A stretch of 64,000 nucleotides of DNA from Hymenobacter perfusus (GTDB lineage: Bacteria; Bacteroidota; Bacteroidia; Cytophagales; Hymenobacteraceae): positions 310,001-374,000 of the forward strand of contig NZ_RWIU01000002.1 of NCBI RefSeq assembly GCF_003944765.1. Reading direction: 5' to 3'. The notes beneath the pieces are model-generated. The model was not told the origin of the DNA and searched no databases. It worked only from the letters and a program-made list of their open reading frames with translations. The position numbers and the translations under genes are program-made. Every line of letters starts with the position of its first letter. Positions within the stretch are counted from its first letter, which is position 1. Shown in pieces: positions 16,831 to 25,258 of the stretch.

Positions 16831-17994
16831 TTATGCTAACTGAAGTTCTTCCTTGGTCTGTAAGACAGGGGATTTAGGCATTTTCCTCATTAGAAACTTG
16901 TGCATGGGCTCCTCAACAATCCTGAATAAAATGTACGCCAATAGGTTTAGCGCAATAAATTTAACGAACAGATTATCTCCCGTGAATTTGCTGAGTAGGT
17001 ACTCTAACACACCAACATGGATTAGGTAAAACACATAGGAGCTCTTGCCTAATGTCTGCATGAAATTGGAAGACAGAAACCTGCTTGAGATAGTTGTTTC
17101 TCGTACCAACCCATATAGCCATAGCGCAATAGAGGCTGGCATGGCATAGTTGATGGCTATGCTTAAGCCTAATATCAATCCTGACTCCAAAGGAGCAGAT
17201 TGCCCTACAGGTGGGTGCAACCACGCCATCGTGGCAATACATGCTACGGTCAGCACCAAGCCGATTATTGTGTGGTATCCCTGTGCTAGTTTCAACTCCT
17301 TTCCTTTGCTGATACAATAGGCTAAGGCTATGCCAAAGAGAAAATCTCCACAGCGGCCAAAGAAGGTGTTTTCAAAAAAGAAGGAGTACGACCCCATTAA
17401 CCCGTAGAAATCCAATGGGGCTAACACTTTTACGAGTAAGCCACCCACCGCGAGAAACAGTATTCCAGCACCCAAGAGTGGCCAATAGCGCCTACGAGCT
17501 ACCAATAAAATGAATGGAGCTAGAAAGTAGAAGGTTTCTTCGATGGTCAAAGTCCATCCCTGGCTTACTCCGGAAAGCAGGAATTGCTTGAAAAATCCCC
17601 GCAGGAAAGTAAAATTAAGCGTGGCTACCAACGCTTTGTCCCAGAGGCCATAGGACTGCCATTGCCCTGAATGGTCATAGCTTACATCCAGGCTCATGGC
17701 CAAGAATGTTACCGCTGTGATTAAAAAATACATGGGGTAAATGCGGGCTACACGCCCCCAGAGATACTTGACTCCCCAGGCCAGAGATAACTGTAAGTGA
17801 TTCATGTACCGGCTGGCAATCAGGAATCCACTCAGTACAAAAAAGATTACCACTCCAAACCCGCCTCGCTCAACAAGACGGCCAGCCCAAGTATCGAGGG
17901 ATAGTGGGTTAAAGTGGTAGAAGAAAACCATGTAAGCTGCAATAGCTCGGATACCCGTTAACGCGGGGTAATAGGGTTTAGAAATAGCATTCAC
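16831..17994 (-). CDS. Acyltransferase 3 family membrane protein (OafA-like)
   Basis: A 387-residue integral membrane acyltransferase with about 10 helices. The N-terminus YYPALTGIRAIAAYMVFFYHF has the family R-X10-H motif (R16 to H27), and FLSGFLIASRY follows. Such proteins O-acylate surface polysaccharides, peptidoglycan or small molecules; the acceptor here is unknown, though the exopolysaccharide of the nearby operon is a possible target (inference). GC content and codon use (many A/T-ending codons) differ clearly from the neighbours, which supports acquisition by transfer. It sits alone inside the repeat-bounded island. Confidence 0.93.
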   Translation of the reverse strand: MNAISKPYYPALTGIRAIAAYMVFFYHFNPLSLDTWAGRLVERGGFGVVIFFVLSGFLIASRYMNHLQLSLAWGVKYLWGRVARIYPMYFLITAVTFLAMSLDVSYDHSGQWQSYGLWDKALVATLNFTFLRGFFKQFLLSGVSQGWTLTIEETFYFLAPFILLVARRRYWPLLGAGILFLAVGGLLVKVLAPLDFYGLMGSYSFFFENTFFGRCGDFLFGIALAYCISKGKELKLAQGYHTIIGLVLTVACIATMAWLHPPVGQSAPLESGLILGLSIAINYAMPASIALWLYGLVRETTISSRFLSSNFMQTLGKSSYVFYLIHVGVLEYLLSKFTGDNLFVKFIALNLLAYILFRIVEEPMHKFLMRKMPKSPVLQTKEELQLA

Positions 17995-18037
17995 TCGAAT
18001 AAGCCAATTATTATGTTGCTGACAAAATTACAACTCT

Positions 18038-18079
18038 AAACCAGAAAAACCCTGAGGTAAACCCGGGTTTTTCTGGTTT
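18038..18079 (-). terminator. Long inverted repeat, probable terminator
   Basis: A perfect 15-bp stem (AAACCAGAAAAACCC at 18038-18052 with its complement at 18065-18079) has a 12-nt loop and A/T tracts inside the stem. It lies 21 bp after the stop codon of the decayed LamG-type gene on the minus strand and is its likely original terminator. Confidence 0.7.
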
Positions 18080-18100
18080 GCTGAGCCAACTGGTTTCGTC

Positions 18101-18655
18101 TTACTCCGCAACCGCAGCCGCAAACTCTGCGTCCGTGAGTAGCTTGTTATAAAATGCCAGCCGTTTCAATGTCCCTTTCATCGGTACGCTGAAATCATTG
18201 TTGCAAATACTAGGAGCGGTAGGTCGCCAAAGGTGACTGGTGTACCTGTCCAGCTGATCTTGGTGGCATTGACCCCGTTGAGCTGCATTTTGGCAGTGGC
18301 TACACTGTCCAGGTCCAGCTCAAACCCTCCTTTCAGCACGCCACCGGTGAAGGCAACAGAAACCCCAAAAGCGTGCTAACCATATCGGCCCTGGCTGCTG
18401 TGCGCATGAAGATGAATATCTAGTTGCTTAGCTTCTCCCAGCACATCGTGAAGGCCCCAACTGCCGATGCATCCTGATCAAACACGCGCTGGTAGTCGTT
18501 GCCATTATCTGTCAGGCTACCATTGAAAACAATGGTCAACTTACGTAACGTGGCCAGTGCCAATGCGGCGCTGGTGGTGTAAAGCGACGCACTATTTACC
18601 GTCGCTACCCCGCCCGTAAAGTCGGCCACCTTAGCTAAGTCTGGTTGAGGTGGTC
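18101..18655 (-). pseudogene. Decayed LamG/concanavalin-like domain gene (3' part)
   Basis: Read on the minus strand, three pieces in different frames join into one LamG-type C-terminal sequence. From 18655 to 18422 it reads KVADFTGGVATVNSASLY and RVFDQDASAVGAF, then an in-frame TAG. A shifted frame gives VSVAFTGGVLKGGFELDL and KISWTGTPVTFGDL. Another shift gives GTLKRLAFYNKLLTDAEF and ends at 18101. The last phrase is the usual end of phage-tail/LamG-like carbohydrate-binding domains. At least one nonsense change and two frameshifts are visible. The 5' part is missing, replaced by the IS3-type element at about 18655. Confidence 0.65.
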
Positions 18656-19581
18656 TAGGGAAGATGGACAGAAGAAGGACGTATATTTCTTTTGTCATGG
18701 CAACCAAAACCAGCGGGGCGTCGCCCGATAAACGACGCAAATACGGCGATGCGTTTAAGGCCGAGGCCCAGCGCTTGGCCGGCGAGAGCCGCAGCACGCA
18801 GGCGGCCGCCTGGCAGTTGGGCATCAGCCCCAAGCTGCTCTACCGCTGGCGCAGCTCGTGGCCGAGGTAGGCAGCGAAGAAGTGGCCCGCGACCCGGAGG
18901 TGCGCGCCCTGCGTGCCCACCTGAAGCGGGCCGAGCAGGAGCTTGATATTTTAAAAAAAGCCTTGGTCGCCGACCCGGTGAGTACCTACCAGCATATCGC
19001 CCAGCGCCAGGCCCACGTGTCCGTGCGCCAGCTCTGCCAGGTACTGCACGTGGCCCCGGCCGTGTATTACGCTTGACGGCGTGCAGGCCAGCAGCCCTTT
19101 GCCGAGCCGACCTGGCAAGTCGCGGTGCGCGAAGCGTTTGCGCATCACATCCAGCGCTACGGTACGCGCCGGCTGCGGGCCGAAGTGCAGGCCCAAGGGC
19201 ATACGGTCGGCCGCTGGCGTATCCGCCGGGTGCTCCAAGCCCACGGCCTGCGCGCGCAGCAGCCCCGCTCGTTTGTGCCCCGCACCACCGATTCCGACGC
19301 CTCTGTACGGGATGCGCCCAACCGTCTGCTGAACCTGCTAGCCCCCACCGCCCCCAACCGGGTGTGGGTGGGCGACATCACATACTTACCGCGCCAAGGC
19401 GGCGGCTGGCTCTACCTGGTCGTCTGGCTCGACCGCTGCTCGCGCAAAATCGTGGGCTGGGACGTGCGCGACACGATGCCCGAAGACTTGGTCAGCGAAG
19501 CGCTGCGCCTTGGTTGTGCGCCGCCCGCCGGCCGGGCTCATCGTGCACTCCGACCAAGGCAGCCAGTACACGGCCACCCGC
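18655..19581 (+). pseudogene. Broken IS3-family transposase (orfA/orfB remnants)
   Basis: OrfA starts at ATG 18697 with a helix-turn-helix (KYGDAFKAEAQRLAGE, then QLGISPKLLYRWR) and is shifted near 18855. The true frame continues as EVRALRAHLKRAEQELDILK, the IS3 leucine-zipper part. The OrfB frame has a TGA at 19074 where tryptophan is expected, then HHIQRYGTRRLRAEV and the DDE core WVGDITYLP, and a second shift near 19515 before IVHSDQGSQY. The sequence stops being transposase-like right after this second catalytic aspartate, so the third catalytic residue is absent. The element cannot make an active transposase. No terminal inverted repeats could be delimited. Confidence 0.85.
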
Positions 19582-19842
19582 TTCCTGACGGAGGCAGCGC
19601 GCTTGCTGGAACAAGGAGTGGTAAGCTCTTACCGCGAGTTGGCCGACAAGCTGGAGTAAAATCCTAACATCTTCCGTCAGGTGGAAATCGGCCGCTATCA
19701 TTTTAGTGTCAAAATGATTTGTCAGCTGCGCGCTCATTTCCCTGGGGGCGATGTGGAATGGGTGCTGTATGGTCAGGCTTTCACCGGCCGCTCGGAGCCA
19801 ACAGCCGCACACAAGCGCGAGCGGCGGCCTATTGAGCACTAA
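19582..19842 (+). pseudogene. HTH phage-repressor-like remnant fused to transposase debris
   Basis: Directly in frame after the transposase fragment the sequence becomes LTEAARLLEQGVVSSYREL, an in-frame TAA at 19657, then NPNIFRQVEIGRYHFSVKM and DVEWVLYGQ, ending at 19842. Together this resembles a small Xre/CI-type helix-turn-helix regulator, with the TAA replacing one residue between helix two and helix three. No start codon belongs to it. I read it as the remains of a regulator gene joined to the transposase by deletion or insertion. Confidence 0.55.
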
Positions 19843-19937
19843 CCTGCTTGAATCTGGTCCAAAAGTATGCCCATGTGAATAGATATTTGATGTAATGAAT
19901 TGATAATTAATAATATGATGTACTTGGATGGTGGTTC

Positions 19938-20058
19938 GAGGAGAGTGCGCTTTCGATACAAAAAAACCGCCATTTCCTTTGGGAATGGTAGTTTTTTGCA
20001 TGTATTAGGGGTGATACAGCTGGTAATAAAATGCGGTATCTGGGTAAAAAGTGTGCTC
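19938..20058. repeat. Direct repeat copy B of island boundary
   Basis: Second copy of the repeat at 16326-16445, same orientation. Its hairpin (CCATTTCC with GGGAATGG around 19968-19990, followed by TTTTTT) is imperfect but still terminator-like. It ends 34 bp before the stop codon of the convergent minus-strand gene at 20093. Confidence 0.8.
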
Positions 20059-20092
20059 CCAAAATGTGGGTCAGACGTTGCCGGCCTGCTGC

Positions 20093-20905
20093 CTAGTCAC
20101 CACCGCAACCTCCACCACAGCCTGAGTCGCCGCCGCAACCGGAGTCACTGCCGCAGCCCGAGCCGCCGTGGCTGTCGCAGTCGGCCGCATCGGCGCAGCT
20201 GTCGAAGTGGTGGCCGTAGTCATCCCAGGATGTGTATGTGCCACCGCCATCGGTATCGGCACCGGTCTGTTCGCGCTGCACGCGGTGCAGCTCCTGGTCG
20301 AGGGCATGGCCTATCGGGGAGCGGAACGTAGGCAGCAGAAACAGCAGCCCCCCGAGGGCACCGGCCAGTTGCAGGGCCGCTGCCGCATCGTGGCGGGTGA
20401 GTTGATTCAGGCGGCTGTCGTGCTGGTCTAGCTCCTGATGCACCTGCTGGCGCAGGTGTGCTCCGGCCGGCGTCAGCAGCGGTAAATCCAGCCACCGCCG
20501 CCACCACACGGCTTGGTAAAGCGGCAGCAACGGTTCGGCCCGCCGGATGATGCCTGCAAACCAACTGCCGGTGAGGGCGCGCTCATAGGCCATCTTTATG
20601 AAATGGCGCAGTTGCAATTGCCCGAAGCCCTGCGTCAGGAACGGCCGGAGCAGCAGCGCCTCATAGGGCCGGGGCTGGTAAGCTGCCAAGGCCGGTCCCG
20701 GTTGCACGTACCGCACCACCGTAGCCGGGTCGCGTGGGTTGGGTTGCGAAGCACGCTCTTCCAGCCGCAGCACCTGCTGGCGCAGCAAATCCAGAAATGT
20801 GAGCCGCAGCAGCTGCCGCAGCGGCGGGGTGGTATCGGCCAGCAGTACCAAGAGCTCGGTCGGGCGGGCTTGGGGAAAAGCGAAGGTTATTGCTTCGGGC
20901 GCCAT
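20093..20905 (-). CDS. Uncharacterised protein with Cys/Gly-rich tail (TIGR04222-like)
   Basis: A 270-residue protein of unknown function. The central part (RQLLRLTFLDLLRQQVLRLEE) has the winged-helix-like pattern I associate with the TIGR04222 family, and the C-terminus is Gly/Ser/Cys/Asp-rich (GCGSDSGCGG repeats), also typical of that family. A hydrophobic stretch, LAGALGGLLFLLP, may be membrane-associated. I set the start at ATG 20905, which lies 19 bp inside the end of the upstream gene, suggesting translational coupling. A longer open frame from 21454 exists only because the upstream gene carries a frameshift. Confidence 0.6.
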   Translation of the reverse strand: MAPEAITFAFPQARPTELLVLLADTTPPLRQLLRLTFLDLLRQQVLRLEERASQPNPRDPATVVRYVQPGPALAAYQPRPYEALLLRPFLTQGFGQLQLRHFIKMAYERALTGSWFAGIIRRAEPLLPLYQAVWWRRWLDLPLLTPAGAHLRQQVHQELDQHDSRLNQLTRHDAAAALQLAGALGGLLFLLPTFRSPIGHALDQELHRVQREQTGADTDGGGTYTSWDDYGHHFDSCADAADCDSHGGSGCGSDSGCGGDSGCGGGCGGD

Positions 20906-21439
20906 AAAAAGGAAAGCTTGGGAAACAGCCAGTGCGTGCGCAAATCGACGCGGCAGAAGCGGGCAGGCCGAAATCGGATGGCCGGCGCCGGCCACACGGC
21001 GGTGGGCGGCTCCTGCCCGCACACTGCCGCGTACCGCGTGAGGGTGCGGGTATACCAGTTCATCAAATTTGGTCTGTTCCTGCGTGCCGCCGCGCGTGGG
21101 GCCGTGATGAATGGGCCGCGCCAGCGTGTACTGGCAGAAATCAATCCAGTAGGAGCGGGTATAGAGCAGGTGCAGGTGCCAAACCTGGTCCACTGCATCG
21201 GAGGGCGTGAGCGGATGGTCCGTCACGCACAGCAGAAACATGAAACGCTTGTATTCCGCCACGGCCCGGAGCGCAAAAGGCAGTGACCAGCCGTTTTCAT
21301 GGGCCAGCCGGTCGGTAAACGACAGGGCCGCCGCCGGATCATCCAGCTCGAAGCGGCTGATTTTCTCCCACAACTCGGGGTGGAGCGTCGGCGTCACGGA
21401 GGGCGCAGCTAAGAATGGGGGAAATACCTGCGCCAACAT
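20887..21439 (-). pseudogene. GRDP-like (DUF1399-type) gene with a frameshift
   Basis: The first part, from ATG 21439 to about 21055, reads as a glycine-rich-domain-protein (GRDP) N-terminal module: RFELDDPAAALSFTDRL, AVAEYKRFMFLLCV and the signature VDQVWHLHLLYTRSYW. Near 21045-21060 family-like sequence switches frame: the other frame gives YTRTLTRYAAVCGQEPP, TAVWPAPAIRF and a stop at 20887. A single-base change in this short window would restore one gene of about 183 residues. It may be a true mutation or a sequencing error. Role unknown; GRDP-type proteins in bacteria are uncharacterised. Confidence 0.65.
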
Positions 21440-21568
21440 ACGCAAAACGCCCAAAAAAAGGTTGTCTGCCAGCCCTGCACGGCTAAGTTTCGTACAGCAG
21501 GGGAAAACCGGAAGCAGTCGGCCCCGCGCCGACTGCTTCCCGTAGTCATTGCCCTATTTCCTTGCTCC

Positions 21569-22513
21569 ATGAACGCCATCTATTTCGAAGAATACGGCTC
21601 CGCCGACGTGCTCCGCTACGGCGAGCAGCCCAAACCCACTCCCAAAGCCGACCAGATTCTGGTGCGCGTGCGGGCCAGCAGCATCAACCCCATCGACTGG
21701 AAGGTGCGCCAGGGTGACATGAAGCTGATAACGGGCCTGAAATTCCCCAAGATTCCGGGGCGCGACGTGGCCGGCGAAGTTGTATCTGTGGGAGCCAACG
21801 TAACGCGCTTTAAGGCTGGTGACCGGGTGTACGGCATGCCCAACGACAGCGTAGGCGGGGCCAACGCCGAGTGCGCACTGCTGGCTGAATCGGTGGCTGC
21901 ATTTATTCCCGCCAACCTCACGTTTGAAGAAGCGGGGGCCGTGCCGCTGGCCGCTCTCACGGCATTTCAGGCCCTGTACCAGCATGGACAGCTGCTATCC
22001 GGCGACCGGGTGCTGATTAACGGAGCCTCGGGAGGCGTGGGTACGTTTGCGGTGCAGATAGCCAAAGCTCTGGGGGCCGGCGAGGTGACCGGCGTGTGCG
22101 GCCCCGATAACGCCGAGCTGGTACGCAGCCTGGGCGCCGACCGGGTGCTGGACCACCACGAGCACGACTTCGCCAAGGACCTCAGCCACTACGACCTGAT
22201 TTTTGATGCCGTGGGCAAAAGCAGCTACACCGCCAGCCAGCACGCGCTGCGCCGCAACGGCCGTTACGTAACCACCACCCCCGACCCTGCTGCCGTTATT
22301 ACCGATAAGCTGGCCACAGCCTTTTCCTCCAAGTCGTCGCACGTCTTTTTTGCCAAGGAGCGGGGCGCAGATCTGGCCCTGATTTCGGCTTGGTTGCAGG
22401 CGGGCACCGTGCGGGTTGTCATCGACAAAACCTTCCCGCTGGCCGAAACCGCCGAAGCCCACCGCTACAGCGAAACCGGCCGCGCCGTGGGCAAAATTGT
22501 GCTGACGGTGTGA
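21569..22513 (+). CDS. NADP-dependent zinc-free alcohol dehydrogenase/quinone oxidoreductase
   Basis: A 314-residue medium-chain dehydrogenase/reductase. The catalytic domain (NAIYFEEYGSADVLRYGE, PGRDVAGEVVSVG) lacks the cysteine cluster of zinc alcohol dehydrogenases. The nucleotide-binding fold has INGASGGVGTFAVQIAKALG, an AxxGxxG motif typical of NADPH quinone oxidoreductases. The C-terminus (FPLAETAEAHRYSETGRAVGKIVL) is the usual MDR ending. It probably reduces quinones or enones in the cytoplasm using NADPH. It stands alone, convergent with the EamA gene across a 17-bp-stem terminator. Confidence 0.9.
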   Translation: MNAIYFEEYGSADVLRYGEQPKPTPKADQILVRVRASSINPIDWKVRQGDMKLITGLKFPKIPGRDVAGEVVSVGANVTRFKAGDRVYGMPNDSVGGANAECALLAESVAAFIPANLTFEEAGAVPLAALTAFQALYQHGQLLSGDRVLINGASGGVGTFAVQIAKALGAGEVTGVCGPDNAELVRSLGADRVLDHHEHDFAKDLSHYDLIFDAVGKSSYTASQHALRRNGRYVTTTPDPAAVITDKLATAFSSKSSHVFFAKERGADLALISAWLQAGTVRVVIDKTFPLAETAEAHRYSETGRAVGKIVLTV

Positions 22514-22554
22514 GCCTAACCGCGCCGCTTGAGCGCATGCACTAAAGCCTGGAT

Positions 22555-22605
22555 GCGTAACGGGGTGATGTAGTAGCTAGTAGCTGTCACATCACCCCGT
22601 TACGC
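22555..22605. terminator. Bidirectional terminator between convergent genes
   Basis: A perfect 17-bp inverted repeat (22555-22571 with 22589-22605) encloses a 17-nt loop between the oxidoreductase and EamA genes. There is no long T-run, so it may instead belong to the palindrome-rich intergenic class seen elsewhere in the window. Confidence 0.6.
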
Positions 22606-22619
22606 GTCTAGTTGCTTTC

Positions 22620-23042
22620 TTACTCCTTAGTGAAGGCAATCAGTAATGCCCCACCGGCCATCATGGTAGCGCCCAGGATGACCTGCCAGGTTATCTTTTC
22701 CTTCAGAAAGAAGAAGGCCAGCAGGATGGAAAACACCAGCGAGATTTTGTCGAAGGAAGCTGTGCGTGAGGCTTGTCCCAGCTTCAGGGCCTGAAAGGAA
22801 AACAGGGACGAAGCGCAGGTAATAATGCCGGCCGCAATCAGAAACAGCCAGGTGCGGCCCTCAATCTGCTGCACCTGGCCCAGATGGCCCTGCCACGCCA
22901 CCACGCTCCAGGCCACCGTCACAATCAGCACCGATTGGATGGCAAAGGCCACGCTTGACTCCACGTTTTTGACACCTACTTTGGAAAGCGTCACTACCAC
23001 GGCCGCCGACAAAGCCGCCAGCAACGAAAAAACTACCCACAT
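22620..23042 (-). CDS. Half-size EamA/DMT transporter
   Basis: A 140-residue membrane protein with four to five helices. FSLLAALSAAVVVTLSK at the start and FFFLKEKITWQVILGATMM at the end match a single EamA repeat of the drug/metabolite transporter superfamily, where full-length members have two repeats. Such half-size proteins probably work as dimers. The ATG at 23042 is preferred to a TTG at 23051. The substrate is unknown. Confidence 0.85.
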   Translation of the reverse strand: MWVVFSLLAALSAAVVVTLSKVGVKNVESSVAFAIQSVLIVTVAWSVVAWQGHLGQVQQIEGRTWLFLIAAGIITCASSLFSFQALKLGQASRTASFDKISLVFSILLAFFFLKEKITWQVILGATMMAGGALLIAFTKE

Positions 23043-23210
23043 ATAGCACAAGGGAAAACTGCGTTACCGGCTGTACGCAGTCCTGCCCGGTTTAGCTGAG
23101 AAACAGGTGGTGAGGTGGCTGAAAACTCCCGGTCTGCTGCGAAAGCCGGAGTTCGGATGGTATCTTGTGCCGACATGCTTGGCGGCCATAGCCTTATCTG
23201 ACTACTGCTG

Positions 23211-24182
23211 ATGAAGAACTCATTTTCTGCCCGTTTGCTACTTTCCGTCCTGTTATCGGTGCCGGTAGTCACCTGGGCGCAAACCACCCGCTCCGCTGCC
23301 GGTACGCCACCGTTGCCCGAACCGCCCGGCACCGCCCGCGTAGCCGAAAACCTGTTCATGGATGAGGCGGAAGTAGCCAATCTGCACTGGCTGGAATATT
23401 TGCACTTTATCCGTCGCGACTCGGCCTTAGCCTTTTACCGGACGCAGCTGCCGGATTCCACCGGCTGGCAGCCCGTGCCCGATCCTGAGCAGGTGGCTCT
23501 GCCTCAAGCTTATTTTCGGGCCCCGGCGTACCGCTTTCATCCCGCCACCGGCATTACGTACGAGCAGGCGCGGGCTTACTGCCATTGGCGCAGTGTGATG
23601 GTAAACAAAGGCTACTTCCAGGGAGCCGAGTTCCGGAAGCAGCACCCCGAGCTGCGCGACTACGACGTGACGGTGGAATACCGCCTGCCCACGGAGGCCG
23701 AGTGGACGCAGGCAGCAGCCGGTAATCTGCCGCCTGGTCCGCGCCCGTTTGAGCTGGTGCAAACCCGCTCCATCCGCAAACCCCGGCCCCAGAAACTGGC
23801 GGAGTACGAAGACCTGGTAGCTTGCCTTGATGCGCAGCATCTGGCGCACCCGGCCACCGAAACGGCGTATGAGTTGCCTTACAACCTGCGGGAAAATTAC
23901 TACTTGGCAGGGAGCAACCAGGTTTTCTACTGCGCGCCAGTTAAGGAGAAATTTCCTTTACAGTCTACCACTATTGGTCCACCCAACGGCTTCGGGCTGC
24001 AAAATATCATCGGCAACGTGGCCGAAATGACCGCCACCAAAGGTGTGGCCAAAGGCGGCTCGTTCAAAACTTCTGTTACGGAGCTAAAGCTGGATTCGCG
24101 GCAGGCGTACCAAGGCCCGCAAAACTGGCTAGGCTTCCGCTGCATTGCTACTGTGCGCATGACGCGCAAAGCCGGCAGGTAG
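23211..24182 (+). CDS. Secreted FGE/SUMF1-fold protein, probably non-catalytic
   Basis: A 323-residue protein with a signal peptide (cleavage after VTWAQ, about residue 22) and a formylglycine-generating-enzyme-type fold: FMDEAEVANLHWLEYL, YRLPTEAEWTQAAAG, GLQNIIGNVAEMTA, KGGSF and NWLGFRCI. True formylglycine enzymes have a cysteine pair near the GGSW motif; none is seen in KGGSFKTSVTELKLDSRQ, so catalysis of that type is unlikely. The Bacteroidota gliding/secretion lipoproteins GldJ and GldK have the same fold, but no lipobox is present here. Role unknown, probably extracytoplasmic. TATCTTG at 23161 may be a promoter box. Confidence 0.8.
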   Translation: MKNSFSARLLLSVLLSVPVVTWAQTTRSAAGTPPLPEPPGTARVAENLFMDEAEVANLHWLEYLHFIRRDSALAFYRTQLPDSTGWQPVPDPEQVALPQAYFRAPAYRFHPATGITYEQARAYCHWRSVMVNKGYFQGAEFRKQHPELRDYDVTVEYRLPTEAEWTQAAAGNLPPGPRPFELVQTRSIRKPRPQKLAEYEDLVACLDAQHLAHPATETAYELPYNLRENYYLAGSNQVFYCAPVKEKFPLQSTTIGPPNGFGLQNIIGNVAEMTATKGVAKGGSFKTSVTELKLDSRQAYQGPQNWLGFRCIATVRMTRKAGR

Positions 24183-24220
24183 AGGTGCCGACAGGGTGAT
24201 GGCCAGTTCGAGAATGGCTG

Positions 24221-25069
24221 TTATTTACCCAGCCGTACTGCCAAGCCTGCGCCTACGGTAAGGCCGCCGGCATCAGTGCTGAGGCCGTGGCCGGCCGTTA
24301 CGTCGAGGCGTAAGCCGGGCGCAGGGCGGTAGTACAGGCCTGAGGTGAGGCCCGGCCGCCAGCCCTGCTGGCGCTGCCAGGTAGCATAAGTTTCGGCCAG
24401 AAAGCCGAAATGCGTGGATGGTCCGAGCGGGCCGTTGAGGGCCAGTGTCGTCAGGTACTGGCCCTGTTTGGTGCCTTCGGCCTTGAAGCCGCGCTGCCGG
24501 AAACCGAAATTGCCTTCCAGCCCGAACCGCTGCCCCAACTGCTGTGACACCAGCAGCCGGCCGCCGGGCTCAAACTGCTTCTCCCCGAAGCTGCCGTCGC
24601 CGTTGCGCAGGTTCATATCGAAGAGCACGACCACCTGCGAGCGGGCATTTTGTGTGCTGGAGGCCAGGAATTTGGCTCCCACGTTGAGCGGCGCAAACCC
24701 GTTCGGGCCGGTATAAGGAGTGGGCGCGCCGTCGGTGAGGCGGGCGGCAGGCGGAGCCAGCAGGTACTGCTGAGTGGCGCGTAGCTCAATGTGGTTGAAG
24801 AACCCCACGCGCAACGTACTGCCCCAGGCCGTGCGGCCGGGGTAGCCGACGCTGCCACCCGCTTCGGCGCGGGTCAGGCCGGTTTCCAGTTGAAACTGGC
24901 CGGGGTAGAGCATGTTGGTGGTGATGGTCTGCCCGGGCCGGTCAGGGCGGAGCAGGCGCACGAAGGGCGACTCGCCGTTGGCGGCATTGGGGTCGGTGGT
25001 CTGGGCCAGGGTGCGGGCCGGGCCGGCCAGAAGCAGGGCCCCGGCGGTCAGCAGAGTGGTCGTACGCAT
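24221..25069 (-). CDS. Outer-membrane beta-barrel protein (phenol MetA-type transporter family)
   Basis: A 282-residue protein with a signal peptide (MRTTTLLTAGALLLAG, cleavage after LAQ). The mature start RPDRPGQTITTNMLYPGQFQLETG and the alternating strand pattern, ending in VGAGLAVRLGK, match the outer-membrane family annotated as MetA-pathway phenol degradation or simply transporter. A porin-like or structural role in the outer membrane is likely. An upstream extension to 25153 has no signal character, so ATG 25069 is preferred. Confidence 0.75.
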   Translation of the reverse strand: MRTTTLLTAGALLLAGPARTLAQTTDPNAANGESPFVRLLRPDRPGQTITTNMLYPGQFQLETGLTRAEAGGSVGYPGRTAWGSTLRVGFFNHIELRATQQYLLAPPAARLTDGAPTPYTGPNGFAPLNVGAKFLASSTQNARSQVVVLFDMNLRNGDGSFGEKQFEPGGRLLVSQQLGQRFGLEGNFGFRQRGFKAEGTKQGQYLTTLALNGPLGPSTHFGFLAETYATWQRQQGWRPGLTSGLYYRPAPGLRLDVTAGHGLSTDAGGLTVGAGLAVRLGK

Positions 25070-25205
25070 GCCTACCCGACGCCGCCCAGCGCATAAAAGT
25101 TCGATTTTTAGAAGATGCAGCAACCCAAGCGGGTGATTTGCGTTGCCGATCAATCAATGATATTCAGTACGGTAAGGGCCATTATCAGTTCAGAAACACG
25201 CATAA

Positions 25206-25235
25206 AAAAAGGCCGAAAGAGGTTCCGGCCTTTTT
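25206..25235 (-). terminator. Rho-independent terminator of the M1 aminopeptidase gene
   Basis: A 10-bp stem (AAAAAGGCCG with its complement ending in TTTTT) about 24 bp past the aminopeptidase stop on the minus strand, with flanking A/T tracts that give a U-run in that direction. Confidence 0.75.
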
Positions 25236-25258
25236 GATAAAATCAAGAAACAGTGAGT

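Noticed and set aside
18420-18833. A 137-codon gene on the minus strand
   Set aside because: Its 5' half is antisense to the transposase helix-turn-helix and only its 3' half is LamG-like, so it spans a junction.
18655-19842. A functional insertion sequence
   Set aside because: Two frameshifts, one nonsense codon, loss of the third catalytic residue, and no terminal inverted repeats found.
20093-21454. One 453-residue protein from a single open frame
   Set aside because: Family-like sequence switches frame near 21050 and a separate ATG at 20905 begins the second protein, so the long frame is an artefact of a frameshift.
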